NCBI GenBank assembly: GCA_003162475.1
Contig: PMOI01000011.1
Location: forward strand, 1 to 64,000
DNA length: 64,000 nucleotides
Origin: Acidimicrobiaceae bacterium
GTDB lineage: Bacteria; Actinomycetota; Acidimicrobiia; Acidimicrobiales; RAAP-2
Direction: 5' to 3'
Below are positions 59,523 through 64,000 of this stretch, in pieces. The notes under the pieces were generated by a model that was given only the letters and a program-made list of their open reading frames with translations, had not been told where the DNA came from and did not search any database. Each line of letters starts with the position of its first letter. The first letter of the stretch is position 1. The translations under genes were made by a program, and so were the position numbers.

Positions 59523-60472
59523 AGTCGAAGCACTTTCGCCCGGACGTTGACGTGGCCCCGTGGAAGGGTGGCCACAGTCCCTACGACATCATCAAGGAGG
59601 GCACGATCGCCCTCATCGTGGTGGGCCTACTCACGTTGATCCTTGCCGTCGTCTTCGGCTCGCCGGACGAACCTGCCGTCACGATCAAGACCTGGTCGAA
59701 CGCCACACCGGTGGACTTCGCGATGACGGCGCTCAGTGAACTGAATCAGACGTCGACGTCAGCGCAGTACGGCGCGCCGTACAACAACGCAGCCGTGGGC
59801 CAGAAGTTAGGTCCCCTCGAACTCGCCAAGTGGGTCGGTGATCGCATCCCGGTCAACACGGTCCGCGATTTCGTGATCAACCCCTTGAAGTCACTGCCCG
59901 ACCAGCCCATCTTGACGACGGACCTCCAGCAGTGGTCTAAAGCTTCCTCCAGCACTCGGAACTCGTGGCTTACGGACTATACGAAGGCATCCGCCCACAT
60001 GACGTACGTGAACGGCCAGGTCACCGTCACCGCTAACAACGTCGGCCCCGTGCCGGTCTTCATCAACGATCTCACCCAGATGGCCCGAACCGGCGCGTTG
60101 GACCAAGCGCTCGTCACGCAGTCCGGGTTTTACACGACCGACTTCACGTTGCCCCTCTTGTTCTTGGCCGACGGTAGTTACCTGGCGAACCTGGCTGATC
60201 ACCAACACCTTTCGGGTGACCAGTGGGGCATGATGAACGAGACGGGCAACTACCCCGGTCAAGCGTGGCTGTGGCTGTACACCTTCTGGTACCAGGTTGC
60301 TCCCTTTAGCACCAGCGCCAACGCGGACGTACTGGTGTGGGGTGTCATGATGGCGCTGTCGGTCGTGTTGCTGTTCGTCCCCTTCATCCCGGGACTGCGA
60401 ACGATACCGCGCAAGACCCGAATCTATCGAGTGATCTGGAGAGAGCACTACCAGGGGACCACCACGGAGTAG
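59519..60472 (+). CDS. Membrane partner subunit of the cytochrome b operon, unknown family
   Basis: 317 residues; the ATG overlaps the cytochrome b stop (ATGA). One hydrophobic segment near the N-terminus (TIALIVVGLLTLILAVVFGS) is followed by about 220 residues of predicted extracytoplasmic domain rich in Asn, Gln, Thr and Ser, then a C-terminal helix (VLVWGVMMALSVVLLFVPFI) and a basic tail. The middle has WLTDYTKASAHMTYVNGQVT and NETGNYPGQAWLWLYTF. No CxxCH haem site, no PEWY motif and no Rieske cysteines are seen. It occupies the place of a subunit IV but I do not recognise the domain. Confidence 0.72.
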   Translation: MKSKHFRPDVDVAPWKGGHSPYDIIKEGTIALIVVGLLTLILAVVFGSPDEPAVTIKTWSNATPVDFAMTALSELNQTSTSAQYGAPYNNAAVGQKLGPLELAKWVGDRIPVNTVRDFVINPLKSLPDQPILTTDLQQWSKASSSTRNSWLTDYTKASAHMTYVNGQVTVTANNVGPVPVFINDLTQMARTGALDQALVTQSGFYTTDFTLPLLFLADGSYLANLADHQHLSGDQWGMMNETGNYPGQAWLWLYTFWYQVAPFSTSANADVLVWGVMMALSVVLLFVPFIPGLRTIPRKTRIYRVIWREHYQGTTTE

Positions 60473-60509
60473 TCACGGCTCACCGTGACGTCGTGACGTC
60501 GTCAAAGAG

Positions 60510-60582
60510 TGGAGACGATGGGGATCGAACCCACGACCTCAGGCTTGCAAAGCCCGCGCTCTACCAACTGAGCTACATCCCC
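60510..60582 (-). tRNA. tRNA-Ala (anticodon TGC)
   Basis: Minus strand: acceptor GGGGATG with CGTCTCC (G-T pairs), D arm AGCTCAGTTGGTAGAGC, anticodon stem-loop CGGGC-TTTGCAA-GCCTG (TGC), T arm GTGGG-TTCGATC-CCCAT, discriminator A, CCA not encoded. Confidence 0.95.
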
Positions 60583-60608
60583 GCGGAGAGTTCATTCTAC
60601 CAAAGAGA

Positions 60609-61448
60609 TCACGCTCTAGGTCGTTGGCGGGCCAACGCGCGAGCGCGCTGGCGATCTAAGCGAAGTAGTTCACGTTCGACGTCGGCCCAGTACAGGGGCG
60701 TCTCTTCCACCGCGACGCCCTGGTCTTCGGCGTGGGCGAAGATCACGAAAGCCACCCACCCCATCGGCAGGTAGCTCCCGAATTTGGCGACGAAACCCGC
60801 GAGCTGTTGGTCGAAAAGCGGAGTCATGCGCAGCAACGCGTACTGACCATGAAGGTCCGGGTACAACGGGTGGCGCGCGAAGATCCACACGAACGACAGA
60901 CTCGTCACCACGAGCGCCGAGCCAAAGACGTAGCCCGCTCGCGCCATTGGTGAGAGTCGACGAGTCCCGGGCATCACCGCGAGCGCTGGTATCCACAGCA
61001 ACACCCCGAGGGCGAGCACCACCGCGAGAGTCAGATCCCTTGCGCCTTCGTTTCGCGCACCCCAGTCGACGACGGGTGCGATCAACGTCGCGGTGCCGAC
61101 CAGCGTGACGATGACGAGCGCGAGTCCCGGGTGCGCGAGTTTTCGAATCACGAAGTCCACGGGTGCGGGCCGAGTGAGACGCGCCAACGCCGTCGTGGGC
61201 AGACTCAGTAACAACAACGGCGCCACCAGCAACATGATCACCAGGCGCTGCGCGGTGGCAACACTCAGCGACACCTTCGCGGCGACGTCGCCGACGGGCC
61301 AGATCGTCACGAGCAACAAGGCGACCAGGGCGTAAAGAGCCAGTGCGCGTTGGCGTGACGAAGAGACGAGCATGTGGTGAGCCGCACCGGCCGCCACGAT
61401 GACGATGACCACGTAGGGATGCAGGTGGAAGGGCAACAGCGCGGCCAC
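60609..61448 (-). CDS. ctaG: Cytochrome c oxidase assembly protein CtaG (caa3 type)
   Basis: 279 residues from a GTG, about seven helices. CtaG-type proteins insert copper or assist maturation of aa3/caa3 oxidases. The family pattern is visible: PFHLHPYVVIVIVAAGAAHH, LSVATAQRLVIMLLVAPLLL, HPLYPDLHGQYALLRMTPLF and DQQLAGFVAKFGSYLPMGWV. The basic C-terminal tail is cytoplasmic. A TACCGT box lies 6 nt before the start. With ctaA, ctaB and the TlpA-like gene nearby it forms a dispersed oxidase biogenesis set. Confidence 0.85.
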   Translation of the reverse strand: MAALLPFHLHPYVVIVIVAAGAAHHMLVSSSRQRALALYALVALLLVTIWPVGDVAAKVSLSVATAQRLVIMLLVAPLLLLSLPTTALARLTRPAPVDFVIRKLAHPGLALVIVTLVGTATLIAPVVDWGARNEGARDLTLAVVLALGVLLWIPALAVMPGTRRLSPMARAGYVFGSALVVTSLSFVWIFARHPLYPDLHGQYALLRMTPLFDQQLAGFVAKFGSYLPMGWVAFVIFAHAEDQGVAVEETPLYWADVERELLRLDRQRARALARQRPRA

Positions 61449-61454
61449 GTCGCC

Positions 61455-61460
61455 ACGGTA
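61455..61460 (-). promoter_or_regulatory. -10 box of a probable leaderless ctaG transcript
   Basis: TACCGT on the minus strand, 6 nt before the GTG at 61448. Confidence 0.45.
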
Positions 61461-61509
61461 ACGCTCTGGGGGGCCCGAGTCCAGCCCTGTTCGCGTCGGC
61501 CCAAAGTTT

Positions 61510-62124
61510 TTAGGAAGTGGCTGTCGACGCTACGGCCGACTCGCCGCGAAAACGCGGCCCCATTCGAGTCATGATCATGACGGAGAGCACGAAGTCGGTC
61601 ACCACTATGCACCCGGGAAAGAGAGCACCATCGGTAGTGAAGACCTTGAGCGTCAAGATGGTGATGCCGCAGTTCAGACTTCCCATCACGAAGGCCCACG
61701 GCGACTCGGTGTTCGGCGCGAGCCAGGACTTTCGAAGTGTTGGGAGCGCCGCGACCTGATCGGCGCAGACGAAGGAAACCAGCGCGATCGTCGGTTCGTT
61801 GACGAAGGCCCAAAAGGCCAGACCCGCGAGTGAGATCGACCCGCAGAAGATATCGAAGGCACCGATCTTCCACACGCTGTGGGGATTCTTGAATGACGCG
61901 AACACCACCACGCACGGCACGAGTCCCAGCATCAAGGTCATCCACGACGCCAGACCCACGTGCTGTTGGAGTTCGACGCCGAAAGCGAGAATGCCCTCGA
62001 GGGCCCAGAGCGACCACGTGACGCGATTCGGCGACGTCTCGCCTCGGAGCGTGTCGCGAACGTAGCCGTAGCCACCGACCGCGGCGAGCACCATCGCGAG
62101 GTAGACGAACCGGGGATCAATCAC
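61510..62124 (-). CDS. Two-repeat PQ-loop-like membrane protein
   Basis: 204 residues, about seven helices. Two related halves are visible: GYVRDTLRGETSPNRVTWSL, and in the second half ALPTLRKSWLAPNTESPWAF. Each lies between a first and second helix, as in PQ-loop/SWEET-like repeats, but the PQ dipeptide itself is replaced. It resembles a group of uncharacterised bacterial proteins with an NRVTW motif. Function and substrate unknown. It is distinct from the two-repeat protein at 21.3 kb. Confidence 0.6.
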   Translation of the reverse strand: MIDPRFVYLAMVLAAVGGYGYVRDTLRGETSPNRVTWSLWALEGILAFGVELQQHVGLASWMTLMLGLVPCVVVFASFKNPHSVWKIGAFDIFCGSISLAGLAFWAFVNEPTIALVSFVCADQVAALPTLRKSWLAPNTESPWAFVMGSLNCGITILTLKVFTTDGALFPGCIVVTDFVLSVMIMTRMGPRFRGESAVASTATS

Positions 62125-62205
62125 CTCTCAAGTCTGCCTGACCACGTACGCATCGCCGAGACGAGCACAGTGACCGATCATGTACGTCCAGTAACCTCAG
62201 CCCTC

Positions 62206-63009
62206 GTGGACGTCAAAGAGTTCTTAGGCATCGAACGGATAAGTGACCACACGTGGCACTTTCACGTCACCGAACGTCTCATCACGCCGGGCAAGTTTCT
62301 CTTCGGCGGTTGCGGCCTCGCCTCGGGCATCGTGGCGCTCGAAGAAGCCGGCGCGCGACCAACGATCTACGCCGCAGCGCACTACCTCTCCTTCGCGAAA
62401 CTGGGCGCCGAGGTCCTCGTCAAAGTCGATCTCGCGGTCGTTGGCAACCGCGTCACGCAAGGACGGGCCACGACGTACGTGAACGACCGCGAGATTCTGA
62501 CCGTGAACGCCGCGCTCGGCACCGGGGAACTCACGTCACCCACGCCCTGGTTGACGATGCCCGACGTGGCCGCGCCCGAGAACTGTCCGGCGCGCGTGAT
62601 GCCTCGCCGATTCGACAACTCAATCTTCAATCACTTAGAGACCCGCGTGGCCATTGGTCGACCCTTCGACGAACTCGACGCCACGCCGGGCTCGCCAGTG
62701 TCGGCCCTGTGGGCGCGCGTGCCCAGCCACTTGGAGCCGTCAGCGGCGACGCTCGCCATCTTCGGTGACCTCGTCTCGGGCGGGGCCACCCAACCACTTG
62801 GACGCAGCACCATGGGGCGAAGTCTCGACAACACGATTCGCGTCGCGACGCTCGTACCAACGGAGTGGGTCCTCATCGAGATACATATGCACGCCCTTGC
62901 CGGCGGCTTCGCGCAGGGAACGGGCTATCTCTGGAGCCGAGACGGCACGCTCCTCGGTACCGCTAGTCAGTCAATGTCTTCGAAGTTTTGGGACCCGCCG
63001 AGCTCGTAG
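62206..63009 (+). CDS. TesB-like acyl-CoA thioesterase
   Basis: 267 residues from the GTG at 62206; another GTG at 62170 would add 12. Two hotdog domains are visible. The first has VTERLITPGKFLFGGCGLAS and AAAHYLSFAKLGAEVLVKVD. The second has FGDLVSGGATQPLGRSTMGR, SLDNTIRVA and IEIHMHALAGGFAQGTGYLW with the D-T-Q-type catalytic residues. It is a TesB-like or acyl-CoA thioesterase/PaaI-related double-hotdog enzyme; substrate unknown. A TAACCT box lies 8 nt before 62206. Confidence 0.8.
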   Translation: MDVKEFLGIERISDHTWHFHVTERLITPGKFLFGGCGLASGIVALEEAGARPTIYAAAHYLSFAKLGAEVLVKVDLAVVGNRVTQGRATTYVNDREILTVNAALGTGELTSPTPWLTMPDVAAPENCPARVMPRRFDNSIFNHLETRVAIGRPFDELDATPGSPVSALWARVPSHLEPSAATLAIFGDLVSGGATQPLGRSTMGRSLDNTIRVATLVPTEWVLIEIHMHALAGGFAQGTGYLWSRDGTLLGTASQSMSSKFWDPPSS

Positions 63010-63045
63010 AGCGCTCGTGACGCTGGTGTAGATTGGTATCCCTGC

Positions 63046-63122
63046 GGGGCTATAGCTCAGTCGGTTAGAGCGCGTCACTGATAATGACGAGGTCGTAAGT
63101 TCGATTCTTACTAGCCCCACCA
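63046..63122 (+). tRNA. tRNA-Ile (anticodon GAT)
   Basis: Acceptor GGGGCTA pairs perfectly with TAGCCCC. D arm AGCTCAGTCGGTTAGAGC, anticodon stem-loop CGTCA-CTGATAA-TGACG (GAT), T loop GTTCGATTC, discriminator A, and encoded CCA at 63120-63122. Confidence 0.95.
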
Positions 63123-63539
63123 CGAGGGATTTAGACAAATTCCCGCTAGCCGTTCGGATAAACGGTCGCACGAATGGCTGACGCCCCGTGACCGTTCGTC
63201 CTCGTCGTTTTTCCCCTTGTAGCGATGAGTATCTCCGCCGCACCCAAGTTCGTCAGTTTCGCGGCCCCGATCCTCATCCACGTGGTCCACCTCTTCAGCA
63301 TGACGGAGATGGCGTTCATCTTCATGAACATCGTCGTGAACTCGCGAAGGCTTGGTCGTGTCGTCGCCCCCGGGCCTAGGGCTCAGTCAGTCAGTCAGGG
63401 GACAGGCTGGTGACGTGCGCTGGCGACAGCATCTGGCCAGAACCTTCATCGTCCCCACTTGAGAATGAAGAAAGACAAACTCAATCTTCCACCACGGTTG
63501 TTTGCGCTCATACTTGGTGAATGGGGCGCCAGCGGGCGG
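63123..63539. other. Intergenic region, no supported gene
   Basis: 417 nt after tRNA-Ile. A plus-strand frame at 63225-63413 has a hydrophobic start (FVSFAAPILIHVVHLF) and could be a decayed membrane gene, but there is no ribosome site and no family match I can name. Confidence 0.4.
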
Positions 63540-63806
63540 CTAGGTGCCAGTGCGCTCGCGGTGATTGCACCCTGGCCAACAGCAGGGCCGACGCTGGCCA
63601 TCTTCCAGTTCCTCCTGGGTTCGGCGAATACGGCGCTCTCGGGTCATCTCTTGCTTCGCGTCCTCTACCCAACAGATGAACTCGTTACGGGCCAGTGGCG
63701 TGATGTCCTTCCAAGCATCGAGTGCCGTGGGGTTGGCGATCAACGCCTTGCGCAGGTCTCCGGGAAGCTTGTGCACTACCCCGGCGGGCACGGGCGGGTT
63801 GCTCAT
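63540..63806 (-). CDS. YdeI/OmpD-associated family protein (short form)
   Basis: 88 residues that match the C-terminal YdeI/OmpD-associated domain: LPGDLRKALIANPTALDAWK, LTPLARNEFICWVEDAKQE-like PLARNEFICWVEDAKQEMTR, RRIRRTQEELEDGQRRPCCW and PGCNHRERTG. The longer homologues carry an N-terminal DUF1905 domain, absent here. The biochemical role is not established. TACTGT lies 6 nt before the ATG. Confidence 0.85.
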   Translation of the reverse strand: MSNPPVPAGVVHKLPGDLRKALIANPTALDAWKDITPLARNEFICWVEDAKQEMTRERRIRRTQEELEDGQRRPCCWPGCNHRERTGT

Positions 63807-63812
63807 GAGCCG

Positions 63813-63818
63813 ACAGTA
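63813..63818 (-). promoter_or_regulatory. -10 box of a probable leaderless YdeI-type transcript
   Basis: TACTGT on the minus strand, 6 nt before the ATG at 63806. Confidence 0.45.
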
Positions 63819-63967
63819 CCGGTTTCAGGGCGAGCCCCGTCACCATCCGAGCGGACCCAATCGCGAGATCAGAAATATGACATCGCGCCATGAGGTCCTG
63901 GCGAGACGGTGTGCACGCGAACGATTTCACTCGACACCGGCGCGAGAACTGCGCTACCTTTCGAACC

Positions 63968-64000
63968 GTGGGACTTTTCAGTCGCTTCAAGAGAACGAAG
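63968..64000 (+). CDS. Possible 5' end of a gene cut by the window edge
   Basis: GTG followed by ten open codons (GLFSRFKRTK) at the right edge. The basic, amphipathic start is a plausible N-terminus, but nothing more can be said. Confidence 0.3.
   Translation, partial: MGLFSRFKRTK

Noticed and set aside
63225-63413. 62-codon plus-strand frame with a hydrophobic stretch
   Set aside because: No ribosome site, no leaderless box, and no recognisable family; left as unsupported.

Overview
This 64 kb window is a gene-dense, GC-rich bacterial chromosome segment. The gene content points to an actinobacterium: an acyl-CoA carboxylase epsilon subunit next to the beta subunit, a SenX3-RegX3-type two-component pair, the SRP RNA gene beside dnaX-recR, DUF2510 and SCO6880-type proteins, and many apparently leaderless genes with a TANNNT box 6-7 bases before the start codon. 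My best guess is class Acidimicrobiia; this is inferred from gene content only. I see no rRNA, no CRISPR array, no intact IS element and no prophage.

Layout. 0-9 kb: housekeeping genes (thioesterase 3' end, citrate synthase, rmuC, phoU-like, the lysC-asd operon, two cyclophilins). 9-17 kb: an acyl-CoA cluster with the two signature enzymes of the ethylmalonyl-CoA pathway, crotonyl-CoA carboxylase/reductase and ethylmalonyl-CoA mutase, plus epimerase, carboxylase beta and epsilon subunits, hydroxyacyl-CoA dehydrogenase and thiolase. 17-21 kb: uppP, recR, dnaX, SRP RNA, tRNA-Ser(GGA). 21-33 kb: a two-repeat SWEET-like protein, an ABC transporter with a palindromic operator, secreted proteins, tadA, tRNA-Ser(CGA), gabT, an acyl-CoA dehydrogenase, a DUF3445 protein preceded by an unlisted small membrane ORF, and a TetR protein with two DNA-binding domains.

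33-41 kb is the most accessory-looking part. It has a DUF1003-like gene facing a truncated inverted copy of itself, small hypotheticals, a UDP-sulfoquinovose synthase homologue, a Cys/Met PLP lyase, a prepilin-like protein between two related inverted repeats of about 51 bp, and the tail of a second PLP-lyase gene. 41-48 kb: tRNA-Arg(ACG), an M20 amidohydrolase, a ROK kinase, then a compact five-gene type IV secretion-like operon (VirB2-, VirB6-, PrgI/SCO6880-, VirB4- and VirD4-like) with no relaxase in view.

48-64 kb: senX3-regX3, serS, an ABC-2 exporter, a TlpA-like thioredoxin, ctaB and ctaA (haem O and haem A synthesis), a zinc-type CDF exporter, a hipBA module, a three-gene operon around a b6-type dihaem cytochrome b with no Rieske or cytochrome c partner, tRNA-Ala(TGC), ctaG, another two-repeat membrane protein, a TesB-like thioesterase, tRNA-Ile(GAT) and a YdeI-type protein.

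The packing is extreme. Co-directional genes are repeatedly joined by ATGA/GTGA overlaps, and seven convergent pairs share a 4-nt stop overlap (CTAG, TTAA or TTAG). This leaves no room for conventional terminators between them. The candidates I would look at first for undescribed biology are the relaxase-free T4SS-like operon (43.4-48.2 kb) and the cytochrome b operon (58.7-60.5 kb).
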